DNA of 64,000 nucleotides from positions 310,001 through 374,000 of the forward strand of contig JAXLQV010000003.1 of NCBI GenBank assembly GCA_046331465.1. Direction: 5' to 3'. This DNA is from UBA5066 sp046331465. Lineage in GTDB: Bacteria; Acidobacteriota; Thermoanaerobaculia; UBA5066. Of this stretch, positions 18,601-25,469 are shown one piece after another. The position numbers and the translations under genes are program-made. Each line of letters opens with the position of its first letter. Positions within the stretch are counted from its first letter, which is position 1. The notes under the pieces were generated by a model, which made no database searches, was not told where the DNA came from, and saw only the letters and a list, made by a program, of their open reading frames with translations.

Positions 18601-19941
18601 CGTGAGGGTCGCGCCGGTCGTCGAGAAGGCGACCGTCCCGAACGTACCGGTCGGGATGTTGTTCACCAGGCTCCCGATCGACGTCCCCTGGACCGTCGCC
18701 GTGATCGTGCAGGAGCCGAAGTTGCTCGTCGTCGCGCTCGACGCGGCGGGGATCGTCCCCCCGGCGAGCTGGACCTGCGCCGCCGTGAACGTCGCCGTCC
18801 CGCCGCACGTCGTCGAGACCGGGCCGACGACGGTGATGCCCGCGGGCATCGCGTCGACGAGGTCCGCCGGGAAGATCGCCGTGAGGTTGTAGTTGCGCAG
18901 CGTCAGCGTGAGGGTCGAGCTTCCGCCGACGGTCACAGTGCCGGGGGCGAAGGCCTTGACGACGGCGGCGCCCGTCTGGACCGTGACGTTGGCGTTGATG
19001 TTCGCGCTCGTCGTCACGCCCTCGGCCGTCGTGACCGTCCCGGTGCCGAGCGTGTTCGTCACGTTTCCGTTCCGGGCGACGTTCGCCTCCGAGGCGCGCA
19101 CTCTCACCTGAACGGTTACGGTGCAGCTCCCGCCTGCCGCGAGGCTCCCGCCGGTGATCCGGAACGAGGTGTCCGCCGGGTCGAGGGAGCCGCCCGAGCC
19201 GTCCGTGAAGACGCCGCCGCAGGTGCCGCCGGTCGTCACCGGGGCGCTGATCTCGAGCGGGACGGGGAGGTTGTCGGTGAAGGAGACGTTCGTCAGCGGC
19301 AGCTGCGTGTTCGGGTTGTTCAGCGTGATCGTGACCGTGCTGACGCCGGACGGGTCGACGTGCAGGACGTTCGGGCTGAAGGCCTTCGTTCCGGTGATCG
19401 GAAGGAACGGCGAGACGGTCAGCGTCGCGCTCGCGGCCTGCGGGTTCGAGCCCTGGTCGGCCGTCGTCACACCGTTCGCAGGGATCGTGTTGACGTAGGT
19501 CCCCGGGATCGTCGAGCGGACCGTCACGACGACGTCGCAGCGGCCCGAGTTGATCCCGTCGCCCGCGGGGATCGCCCCGCCGGCCAGGGAGACCTCCGTG
19601 GCGGGAACGATCGAGAGGGTCCCGGCGCAGCTGTTCGAGACGACGGAGACCACCGTGACGTTCGCGGGGAGGGAGTCCGTGAACTGCGTTCCTCCCGCGA
19701 TCGCCGTTGCCGAGTTGAAGAGGCTGATCGTCATCGTCGACGTCTGCCCGGGGACGACGTTGATCGGGGAGAAGCTCTTGTTCACGTCGACGACGGCAGC
19801 GGCGGGGCTTGCGAGGAGGGTCGAGAGGCCGGCCGCCGAGAGGAGCCACACGAGGGAAGCGCGGGGGCCCCTCGGAGCGCGCGTCCGGAACGATGCCTCC
19901 GCGACCGCTGCCCCGCCGCGAATGCCGATGCCGATTCTCAT
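9637..19941 (-). CDS. Giant secreted DUF11-repeat protein with IPTL-like sorting tail
   Basis: One uninterrupted gene for 3434 residues. The N terminus is a signal peptide (SLVWLLSAAGLSTLLASPAAA). I count about 26 DUF11-type beta-sandwich repeats in blocks: nine of the KSFSPxxV type, one LSLLKT repeat, nine 129-residue repeats (LTITKTDGVTTV to NNSATDTDT), four KTGPxxxxAG repeats and three divergent ones. The C terminus reads VIPTVSGIGLLVLVLL, then a membrane helix and Arg-Arg, an IPTL-CTERM-like tail for exosortase-type processing. Each repeat has paired cysteines, probably disulphides. It is probably a cell-surface or matrix protein. ATG at 19941 follows GGGAGGAG. The repeated antisense frames are by-products of the repeats. 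Confidence 0.92.
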   Translation of the reverse strand: MRIGIGIRGGAAVAEASFRTRAPRGPRASLVWLLSAAGLSTLLASPAAAVVDVNKSFSPINVVPGQTSTMTISLFNSATAIAGGTQFTDSLPANVTVVSVVSNSCAGTLSIVPATEVSLAGGAIPAGDGINSGRCDVVVTVRSTIPGTYVNTIPANGVTTADQGSNPQAASATLTVSPFLPITGTKAFSPNVLHVDPSGVSTVTITLNNPNTQLPLTNVSFTDNLPVPLEISAPVTTGGTCGGVFTDGSGGSLDPADTSFRITGGSLAAGGSCTVTVQVRVRASEANVARNGNVTNTLGTGTVTTAEGVTTSANINANVTVQTGAAVVKAFAPGTVTVGGSSTLTLTLRNYNLTAIFPADLVDAMPAGITVVGPVSTTCGGTATFTAAQVQLAGGTIPAASSATTSNFGSCTITATVQGTSIGSLVNNIPTGTFGTVAFSTTGATLTVNPAATSVSAAKSFSPSTVVQSQATTLTITLASSAGLNAAITSFTDNLTTMGTGFTVAASPAATTTCGGSLGAVPGATSITLSGGTIPAGGNCTITVPVAVAPNATTGTRTNTIAAGALVTDQGSNAFPATATLTVTQAAAVSKSWNPTTVLSGGLSRLTINISHASGAIAFTNMGLTDLLTSMGAGFVVAATPNVSSNCGGSVTATAGTTSIVLAGGSLGTGATACQIRVDVQTPAAGAPGSYRNRIAANNLSTAEGFTYNANADANLTLQAAPSVTLNKAFTPVVSNGGAPSVASITIANNRPGAIALTNVSLVDVLPPNVEVYSVPSATFTGAGCSGATISAVPFATQIGISGASINANSTCTLAVNVTAFVDGNHVNDIPVGALTSAQGVTNDNQPSATLTILRNVNIAKSFSPNVVEVGGSSTLTIRIVNTNTVARTLANPGLVDTLPPGVTVAAAPVPSTTCSGTTVDAPPGGGTITVRNGNLAASSSCTVTVPVTVGATGTYVNTIAANTLVTLEGSTNPDPATDTLRAVAKPSVTKSFAPASIPAGGSSTITFTLSNPNNNALLPGGMTGASFADTLAGMAISANQNAAGTCTGAATNAFVTGQTALSFAGLTIPAGSPGTCTVTVVVTAPNPGVFPNATTGVLTNQTQTPGSPSPSVDLTVLAGPPAIAKAFLPVTILGGGNSVLTFTLTNPNAVAAALASPAFTDVFPTSPGAMTLASTTVSSTCGGTVVDSGGGALNVGDVGIRLNGGSIPANGTCTIAVTVTAGVPGVYANTSSLLTSTNAGTSVNPATASLTVSAQADLSLLKTVSNPTPFVGSAISFTVTLTNSGPAPADGVTVTDLLPAGYTYVDAIVSQGTYNPGTGVWNVGTVGVGATPTLAVEATVNLTGPYGTNVAEVSSSSLPDPDSTPGNGNPAEDDYASAVTAPIPAADLVITKTDGVATVVPGSPVTYTVVASNAGPLAVTGATVADTFPAALTGITWTCVAAGGGSCTASGSGNISDTVNLPVGATATYTVTATVSPTATGTLVNTATVSAPGGVTDPTPANNTATDTDTINPTADLTITKTDGVTTVIPGNNVTYTIVATNAGPSAVTGATVADAFPAALTGVTWTCVASAGGTCTASGSGNISDTVNLPVGATATYTVTATVSPTATGTLVNTATVSVPVGVTDPTPGNNSATDTDTLSPSADLTITKTDGVTTVVPGNSVTYTIVATNAGPSAVTGATVADTFPATLTGVTWTCVATGGGSCTASGSGNISDTVNLPAGATATYTVTATVSATATGSLTNTATVTVPGGITDPTPGNNTAADTDTISPTADLSITKTDGVTTVVPGNSVTYTIVARNAGPSAVTGATVADTFPATLTGVTWTCVATGGGSCTASGSGNISDTVNLPVGATATYTVMATISPTATGTLSNTATVSAPVGVTDPTPANNSATDTDTLSPSADLTITKTDGVTTVIPGNNVTYTIVARNAGPSAVTGATVTDTFPATLTGVTWTCVGAGGGTCTVSGSGNISDTVNLPVGATATYTVMATISPTATGTLSNTATVTVPGGVTDPTPANNSATDTDTLSPNADLTITKTDGVTTVIPGNNVTYTIVATNAGPSAVTGATVADAFPAALTGVTWTCVASAGGSCTASGSGNISDTVNLPVGATATYTVTATVSPTATGTLANTATVSVPVGVTDPTPANNSATDTDTLSPSADLTITKTDGVTTVIPGNSVTYTIVATNVGPSAVTGATVTDTFPATLTGVTWTCVAAGGGSCTASGSGNISDTVNLPVGATATYTVTATVSPTATGTLANTATVSVPVGVTDPTPANNSATDTDTLSPSADLTITKTDGVTTVIPGNSVTYTIVATNVGPSAVTGATVTDTFPATLTGVTWTCVAAGGGSCTASGSGNISDTVNLPVGATATYTVTATVSPTATGTLANTATVSVPVGVTDPTPANNSATDTDTLSPSADLTITKTDGVTTVIPGNNVTYTIVATNAGPSAVTGATVADTFPAALTGVTWTCVAAGGGTCTASGPGNISDTVNLPVGATATYTVTATVSPSATGTLVNTATVTAPVGVTDPTPGNNTATDTDTLSPNADLYVIKTGPGSATAGTNVTFNLVVGNDGPSDATGVSVTDPTPAGLTFVSASAPCASGFPCTIGSLARGATVGLTVTYAIPAGYTAPDPIVNTASVAGDQPDPDPADNTSTSSTAVGRTPSADVGVVKSGPATASAGSTVTYALVVTNHGPDDAAGVSLADPTPAGLAFLSASAPCSGGFPCALGTVNAGASVPVSATFSVPAGYTGPDPIVNVATVSTTTADPNPANDSSSASTALGADPVDLSVVKSGPASVSAGSDVTFTFLVRNAGPATATSVQLADPTPAGLSFVSASAPCAAGFPCALGTLAAGATLNLSATFNVPAGYAGANPISNTATVSSAEPDANPGDNSSTATVGVGAESADLAVVKTGPANAVPGSTVTWQITVRNLGPGGAQGVSLADPTPAGLSFVSASAPCAGGFPCALGTLAAGSSVTVAATFSVPGGYASPNPILNTATVTSTTPDGNPANDTSTVSTPLAFLADLAVLKTDGSATYVPGGPVTWTITVTNNGPSTVTSLTLSDPLPPGLTGAVFTPSTGTYDSGTGAWTGLSLAAGQSISLTLAGVVSPSATGPLVNTAVVAPPPGVTDPNPGNDTSTDTDVIDPRVDLSVTKTDGTPTYTPGGTAVYTIVVANAGPSDAVGASVSDPLPAGITAASWTCTSSAGSTCTANGTGAITDTVTLRSGGTLTYALTMTIPSGRSGDLVNTVTVAPPAGVTDPNPGNDTSTDTDTASAVADLVVTKTASSTSVVVGSDFEYRITVRNQGPSDATSVVLSDPLPAGLLLVSATTTRGACSGTGTVTCAIGLLVPGAQADIVLRARAMTSGTIVNTATATLDQADPTPPNNTATAPLDAVGEAVIPTVSGIGLLVLVLLLGAAGVLLLRRSFPVA
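12300..15790 (-). repeat. Array of nine 387-bp DUF11 repeat units
   Basis: Nine in-frame units with a period of 387 bases (129 residues) occupy this part of the giant gene; recurring landmarks fall near 12626, 13013, 13400, 13787, 14174, 14561, 14948 and 15335. Units differ by scattered substitutions except for the perfect block at 12638-13675. Boundaries are approximate. Confidence 0.85.
12638..13675 (-). repeat. Perfect 387-bp tandem repeat, about 2.7 copies
   Basis: The sequence equals itself shifted by 387 bases from 12638 to 13288, so 1,038 bases consist of identical 387-bp units (129 codons, one DUF11 domain). Divergence begins with t/c and g/a changes at 12632 and 12637 and with c/g at 13289/13676. 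Perfect identity including synonymous sites indicates recent unequal crossing-over or gene conversion. Confidence 0.95.
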
Positions 19942-20448
19942 GGCCGACTCCTCCCGGCGCCCCGAGATCTCGAGGGTGGCGAGCCGACCCCATCACGGAA
20001 TCACTCGTCGCCCCGTCCGTTCCCGCGAAACGCCGGGGCAGACATACGCAAACCGCGGTCCACTTTCGGGGAGCGCTCCGGCGTATCACCCCGTTCCGAT
20101 TCGAGCGGGACCGTCCGCGGCGACCTGAGACTCCGTCCAGGCAGCTCCGCTTCGCCGGCCAGCTGTAATTCATTGCAGAACATAGCCTTACAGCAGCACT
20201 TCTTCGGCGGCGAAGGTCGCCGCCAGGAGCAGATGGCGGTCGGTGCGGGCTCCCTGACAGGCGGCGGCACGACGACGGACGAGCACGGAGGCGGAGCCCC
20301 GCGGCGACCGGTCGTCTCGATCCGCTCCAGCGGCCGATCGTCGCAGGAAGCATGGCTCGTTTTGGGACGCCCATCCCGGGCGCCGCGGTCCCGGATGCTA
20401 CAGTCCGCCCCCTGCCGCCCGGGCCCGGCCCCCGCGGCGACCCACGCC
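19942..20448. other. Divergent gap, giant surface gene / prfC
   Basis: A gap of 507 bases. An AT-richer island at about 20163-20205 may hold the promoter of the giant minus-strand gene. TACAGT at 20399-20404 could be the -10 for prfC, giving a leader of about 40 bases. I see no credible gene; the open frames here are of the kind expected by chance at this GC content. Confidence 0.6.
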
Positions 20449-22059
20449 ATGACCGACCCGAACCACGCCCTCGCGGCCGAGATCGCACGCCGCCGGACCT
20501 TCGCGATCATCAGCCACCCCGACGCCGGCAAGACGACGCTGACGGAGAAGCTCCTCCTCTACGGCGGGGCGATCCACCTCGCCGGGTCGGTGAAGTCGCG
20601 CAAGGCGAGCCGCCACGCGACGAGCGACTGGATGGAGATGGAGCGCGAGCGCGGCATTTCGATCACGACGAGCGTCATGCAGTTCACGTACGCGGGGTGC
20701 CACGTGAACCTCCTCGACACTCCGGGCCACAACGACTTCAGCGAGGACACCTACCGGACCCTCGCCGCCGCGGACAGCGCCGTCATGCTCGTCGACGCGG
20801 CGAAGGGCGTCGAGCCGCAGACGATCAAGCTCTTCCAGGTCTGCCGGATGCGGAAGATCCCGATCGCGACGTTCGTGAACAAGATGGACCGCTCGGGCCG
20901 AGACCCGTTCGACCTGATGGACGAGATCGAGAAGGTCCTCGGGATCCCCTGCTCGCCGGCGACCTGGCCGATCGGCTCGGGCCCCGACTTCCACGGCGTC
21001 TACGACCGCTGGGGGAACGAGCTCCTCCGCTACGAGCGGGGCGAGACGAAGGGGGAGAAGCTCGCGGCGGAGACCCTCGACCTCCACGACCCCTCGCTCG
21101 TCGCGGAGCTCGGCGGGAAGGCCCACGCCCAGCTCGTCGAGGAGCTCGCGATGCTCGACGCGGCGGGGATGCCGTTCGACCGCGACCTCTTCCTCGCGGG
21201 AGAGCTGACCCCGGTCTTCTTCGGGAGCGCGCTCAACGACTTCGGCGTCGAGCCGTTCCTCGCGAAGTTCCTCCACCTCGCCCCCGGCCCGGCCCCGCGC
21301 GACTCGAGCGCGGGGGCGGTCGACCCGGCCGAGCCGCGCTTCTCCGGCTTCGTCTTCAAGATCCAGGCGAACATGGACCCGGCCCACCGCGACCGCGTCG
21401 CCTTCGTCCGCGTCTGCTCCGGGAAGTTCACGCGCGGCATGGAGGTGCGGCACGCCCGGACCGGCCGGACGCTGAAGCTGAACAAGCCGCTCCAGTTCCT
21501 CGCGCAGGAACGGACGCTCGTCGACGAGGCCTGGGCGGGCGACGTCCTCGGTCTCTGGGACTCGGGCGCGCTCCGGATCGGCGACACGATCCACGAGGGG
21601 CCCGCCGTCGAGTACGCCGGGATCCCCCGCTTCTCCCCCGAGCTCTTCTCGCGCGTCGTCCTCCTCGACCCGCTCAAGAGGAAGCAGCTCAAGAAGGGGC
21701 TCGACCAGCTCTCCGAGGAAGGGGCGGTGCAGGTCTTCTACGACCCCGTCCGCCTCGAGCGGGACCCGATCCTCGGCGCCGTCGGGGCGCTCCAGTTCGA
21801 GGTGATCCAGCACCGGCTCCGGGCCGAGTACGGCGCCGACGTCTCGTACGTGAGGCTCCCGCACCAGATCGCGCGCTGGATCGAGAACGACGACTTCGTC
21901 CCGCGCGACTTCGACGACCCGGGCCGGACCGAGCTCCTCGCCGACGGCGAGGGGCGGCCGCTCGTTCTCTTCGAGAGCGAGTGGCACTTCGAGCGGGCGA
22001 AGAAGACGAACCCGAAGCTCGTCTTCGCGGCCGCCGTCCAGCCGGCGCGCGCGAAGTAG
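20449..22059 (+). CDS. prfC: Peptide chain release factor 3
   Basis: Translational GTPase of 536 residues that recycles RF1/RF2 from the ribosome after peptide release. GTPase motifs: G1 SHPDAGKTT (22-30), the switch region RGISITTSVMQF, G3 DTPGH (90-94) and G4 NKMD (143-146). The domain II-III blocks GFVFKIQANMDP and GAVGALQFEV are RF3-specific and distinguish it from EF-G. Length is close to E. coli RF3 (529). ATG at 20449 gives the expected N terminus; no strong Shine-Dalgarno is visible. It is a single gene convergent with the hybrid kinase. Confidence 0.96.
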   Translation: MTDPNHALAAEIARRRTFAIISHPDAGKTTLTEKLLLYGGAIHLAGSVKSRKASRHATSDWMEMERERGISITTSVMQFTYAGCHVNLLDTPGHNDFSEDTYRTLAAADSAVMLVDAAKGVEPQTIKLFQVCRMRKIPIATFVNKMDRSGRDPFDLMDEIEKVLGIPCSPATWPIGSGPDFHGVYDRWGNELLRYERGETKGEKLAAETLDLHDPSLVAELGGKAHAQLVEELAMLDAAGMPFDRDLFLAGELTPVFFGSALNDFGVEPFLAKFLHLAPGPAPRDSSAGAVDPAEPRFSGFVFKIQANMDPAHRDRVAFVRVCSGKFTRGMEVRHARTGRTLKLNKPLQFLAQERTLVDEAWAGDVLGLWDSGALRIGDTIHEGPAVEYAGIPRFSPELFSRVVLLDPLKRKQLKKGLDQLSEEGAVQVFYDPVRLERDPILGAVGALQFEVIQHRLRAEYGADVSYVRLPHQIARWIENDDFVPRDFDDPGRTELLADGEGRPLVLFESEWHFERAKKTNPKLVFAAAVQPARAK

Positions 22060-22068
22060 CCGCCCCCC

Positions 22069-24516
22069 TCAGCCCGGGCGTCCCCGCGCGAGGCGGCGGA
22101 CGGACGCGGCGAGGACGTCGAGCGGAACCGGCTTGGCGAGGTACTCGTCGACGCCCGCCTCCCGGCACCGCTCGCGGTCGCCGGGCATCGCGAGGGCCGT
22201 CAGGGCGAGGACGGGCGTCCGCGCGAGCGACGGCGTCGCCCGGAGCCGGCGCGTCGCCTCGAGCCCGTCCAGGCCCGGCATCTGGACGTCCATGACGACG
22301 ACGTCCGGCCGGAACGCCACGGCCCTCTCGAGCGCCTCCTCGCCGTCGCCCGCCGTCTCCACGAGGAACCTGCGACCCTCGAGCGCCTCCGCGTAGAGAG
22401 CCCTCTGAGTGTCGTTGTCCTCCACGAGGAGGACCTTCAGGCCGCCGGAGCCCGGGTCGTCCGCCTCCGCGAGCGCCCGAGGCGCCTCGACCCGGCGATG
22501 GGCCCCGGTCGCTTCCGGCTCGCGGCGCACCCAGGGGAGGACGACGGTGAACCGGCTTCCGAGGCCGGCCTCGCTCTCGAGCTCGACGCGCCCGCCGTGG
22601 AGCTTCACGAGCCGGTCGACGAGGACGAGCCCGAGGCCCGCCCCCTCGTGCTCGCGCGCGAGCCGGCCGTCGAGCTGGACGAACGGCCGGAAGAGCCGCG
22701 AGCGGGCCTCGGCGGAGATCCCGGGGCCGTCGTCTCGGACGGAGATCCGGACCTCGCCGGGCGCCTCGTCCGCCCGGGCCTCGAGCTCGATCCTCCCGCC
22801 CGGCGGGGTGAACTTCACGGCGTTGCCGAGGAGGTTCACGAGGACCTGCTTCAGCCGCCTCTCGTCGGCCCGGAAGAGCGTGCGGGTCGTCGGCGCCTCG
22901 AGCGAGAGGACGTGCCGCTTCTGGACGGCGGACGGGGTGACGAGCGCGAGCGCGGACTCGCAGACGCCGCGGAGGTCCACCCACCCGAGCGCGAGGTCGA
23001 GACGCCCGGCCCCGATCTTCGAGACGTCGAGGATGTCGGTGATGAGCGCGAGGAGGTGGCGGCCGCTCTCCTGGATCATCCCGACGGCGCGGGCCTGGGG
23101 CTCGGGGAGCGGACCGCGCCCCCCCGCGAGGAGGAGGTCGGAGATCCCGAGGATCGCCGTGAGCGGAGTCCGCAGCTCGTGGCTCATGCTCGCGAGGAAC
23201 TCGTCCTTCAGGCGGGAGGCCTGCGCGAGCTCCTCGTTCGCCCGCGACAGCTCGGCGGTCCTCTCCGCGACGCGCTCGGCGAGGTCGCCCCGCTCGCGGG
23301 CGAGCGACTCGGCCGCGGCCTTCGCTCCGGTCACGTCGTGCAGGAAGCAGACGAGGCGCCCCCCTTCGGACTCGAGGTGGCTGAGGCTCACCTCGACGTC
23401 GACGAGCCTCCCGCCGGCCGTCCTCACCCTCGTCTCGAACTGCGCGCTCCCGTGGGCGAGCGTCGTGGCGAGCCGCGCCTCGATGCGTCCGGGGGGCGCA
23501 CCGACGACGAAGTCGGCGACGCTGCGGCCCACGACCTCTTCCCGCGGAAGCCCCAGCATCCGGCACGTGGCGTCGTTCACCTCGAGGACCACGCCCTCGA
23601 CGTCGAAGAGGAGGAAGGGCGAGAGCGCGGTCGCGAGGATCGCCCGCGTCTTCGCCTCGCTCCGGAGGAGCGCCTCCTCGGTCCGCATGCGGGCAGTGAG
23701 GTCCGTGAACGATGCGAGCCAGCCGATCCGCTCGCCCCCGACGAGGAGGGGCGCGGTCGTCATCCGGCACGCCAGGCGCGTCCCGTCCCTGTGCCGGAGC
23801 CGGATGTCGTGGCCTCGCGGACCGGCCTCGCCCGAAAGGACGTCCCTGTAGATCCCCATCGCCGCCTCGACGCCTTCCGGCTCCCAGTACGGGAAGGGGG
23901 GCGTCCTGCCGAGCAGCTCCTCTTCGCTCCAGCCCACCATCCGGCAGAAGGCGGGGTTCGCGAAGACGAGCCGGCCCTGCGCGTCGATGGCCGTGAGCCC
24001 CGACCCGAGGCAGGTCGCGAGGGCCTCGCGGAAGGCGATCTGGGTCCGGAGCTCCTGCTCGACCCCCTTCGCGGCGGTGACGTCGGCCGAGTGGAGGACG
24101 GCGAACCGGACGCGCCCGTCCCGGTCCCGCACCGGCTCCATCCGGTTCGCGAGGAGCCTTCCTCCCCGCGCGTCCTCGAACGTGCGTCCCTGTCCCGTCC
24201 GAAAGACCTCGTCCGCGACCTCGAGCCGGCCGGCGAGGACCTTCCTCGAGGCCGGCGATTCGGCGAAATCGAGCGAGTGCCGCCCGACCATCGCCTCGGG
24301 CGACACCCCGAAACGCCTCGCCATCGCCTCGTTCGCCAGGACGATCTGGTACGAGCGGTCGAGGACCAGGGCCGCCCCGGGCGCCGCCTCGAGGAACGCC
24401 TTCAGGACTTCGTCCGGGACGTCCTTCCCGAGGCTCGCGGAAGGCGTCGCCCCTCCCGCAGCCATCGCCCCGTCCGCCGAAACGGAGGCACCTCGCGACT
24501 CGGTCCAATCGGTCAT
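22069..24516 (-). CDS. PAS-containing hybrid histidine kinase with receiver
   Basis: Hybrid sensor kinase of 815 residues without obvious membrane segments, so probably cytoplasmic. Order: three PAS domains (about 40-155, 165-285, 290-405), a coiled coil, HisKA with phospho-accepting His445 in SMSHELRTPL, HATPase with NLLGNAVKFT, DDGPGIS and GAGLGL, then a C-terminal receiver with phospho-acceptor Asp743 in VVVMDVQMPG and a conserved Lys in YLAKPV. The ligand is unknown. No output regulator is adjacent, so phosphate must pass elsewhere. A -10-like GATAAT (24533-24528) ends 11 bases before the ATG and there is no clear Shine-Dalgarno. Confidence 0.9.
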   Translation of the reverse strand: MTDWTESRGASVSADGAMAAGGATPSASLGKDVPDEVLKAFLEAAPGAALVLDRSYQIVLANEAMARRFGVSPEAMVGRHSLDFAESPASRKVLAGRLEVADEVFRTGQGRTFEDARGGRLLANRMEPVRDRDGRVRFAVLHSADVTAAKGVEQELRTQIAFREALATCLGSGLTAIDAQGRLVFANPAFCRMVGWSEEELLGRTPPFPYWEPEGVEAAMGIYRDVLSGEAGPRGHDIRLRHRDGTRLACRMTTAPLLVGGERIGWLASFTDLTARMRTEEALLRSEAKTRAILATALSPFLLFDVEGVVLEVNDATCRMLGLPREEVVGRSVADFVVGAPPGRIEARLATTLAHGSAQFETRVRTAGGRLVDVEVSLSHLESEGGRLVCFLHDVTGAKAAAESLARERGDLAERVAERTAELSRANEELAQASRLKDEFLASMSHELRTPLTAILGISDLLLAGGRGPLPEPQARAVGMIQESGRHLLALITDILDVSKIGAGRLDLALGWVDLRGVCESALALVTPSAVQKRHVLSLEAPTTRTLFRADERRLKQVLVNLLGNAVKFTPPGGRIELEARADEAPGEVRISVRDDGPGISAEARSRLFRPFVQLDGRLAREHEGAGLGLVLVDRLVKLHGGRVELESEAGLGSRFTVVLPWVRREPEATGAHRRVEAPRALAEADDPGSGGLKVLLVEDNDTQRALYAEALEGRRFLVETAGDGEEALERAVAFRPDVVVMDVQMPGLDGLEATRRLRATPSLARTPVLALTALAMPGDRERCREAGVDEYLAKPVPLDVLAASVRRLARGRPG

Positions 24517-24591
24517 GCTGCGCGGCGATTATCCGCCGACGGAACGACGCGCTCTGAAGGGCCGGAACCCGCGGCCGTCCCGCTCCGCGCG

Positions 24592-25353
24592 TCAGGGTGG
24601 CGCGCCCGGCACGTAGAGCGAGCGGGCCGTAAGGACCCCGTGATCGAGCCCCGCCGCCCTGTCGAGGAGGGCCAGCCTCGGCGGGAGCGCGGAAGGGAAC
24701 CGCCAGAGGTCGTCGCGCCCGCCGGCCTCCGCGAACGCCCGGGACCAGTCCGCCCACCAGGGGACGGGGCGCGACGCGATCGGCTCGACGACGAGGAGCC
24801 GGGCGCCGCGCCGCGCCGCCTCGAGGAGGCGCGGGAGGAGCTCGGCGCGCGCCGGGTCGGCGAGCTCGTTCACGGCCCAGCCGAGGACGATTCCCGCGCC
24901 GGCTCCCGGACACCGCTCGCGCAGGAGGTCGCCCGCGGTGGCCCGGCCCCGGAGGCCGAGCGCCCGGTAGGTCTCGCGCGCCTCCTGCACCGCCCAGCCG
25001 CTCCGTTCGACTCCCGAGACCTCGGCCGTCCCGCCCGCGGCGAGCGCCCAGGCGGCCCCGGCCGGCCCCGTGCCGCAGCCGAGGTCGGCGACCCGCGAGA
25101 GCGGGGCCGCGGCCGCGCCGACCGCCTCGACGACCTCGCGGACGACGAGGAAGTGGAGCGGCCCGAAGAAGAGCGCGAACGCGGCGCGCTTCCCCGCACC
25201 GTCGAACGCGGCCCCCGCGCCGATGCGCCCTCGCCTCTCGACGTAGAGCGACGAGAGCGCCTGGAGCCCCTTCCTGACCTCGGGGAAGGAGAGCTCCGCG
25301 AAGTGGCGTCGCTCGAGGTCGGCGAGCCACGCCTCGGGGACCGTCGCGCTCAC
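24592..25353 (-). CDS. Rsm22-like / class I SAM-dependent methyltransferase
   Basis: A 253-residue Rossmann methyltransferase with motif I VADLGCGTGPAGAAW (about 88-102) and an acidic VSGVERS loop. The N-terminal helical part (FPEVRKGLQALSSLYVERRG) resembles small-ribosomal-subunit Rsm22-like proteins, but the zinc-binding cysteines of true Rsm22 are not seen. The target is unknown. The GTG start at 25353 follows a -10-like TAAGAT (25366-25361) by seven bases with no Shine-Dalgarno, which suggests a leaderless message. It lies divergent from the aminotransferase gene. Confidence 0.7.
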   Translation of the reverse strand: MSATVPEAWLADLERRHFAELSFPEVRKGLQALSSLYVERRGRIGAGAAFDGAGKRAAFALFFGPLHFLVVREVVEAVGAAAAPLSRVADLGCGTGPAGAAWALAAGGTAEVSGVERSGWAVQEARETYRALGLRGRATAGDLLRERCPGAGAGIVLGWAVNELADPARAELLPRLLEAARRGARLLVVEPIASRPVPWWADWSRAFAEAGGRDDLWRFPSALPPRLALLDRAAGLDHGVLTARSLYVPGAPP

Positions 25354-25469
25354 GGCGACGATCTTAGCGTCGGCCCGTCGCCGGGGCCGTCCGGGGGCGG
25401 CTCGCCCTTGGCCCGCGCCGTCGGCGGTCCCGGCTCCCGCCCGCGCCCGAGGCGTGGCAGAGTCGCCGC

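Noticed and set aside
20001..20531. A 176-codon minus-strand frame before prfC
   Set aside because: Low-complexity Arg/Pro/Ser sequence overlapping the prfC start; no Shine-Dalgarno and no family resemblance.
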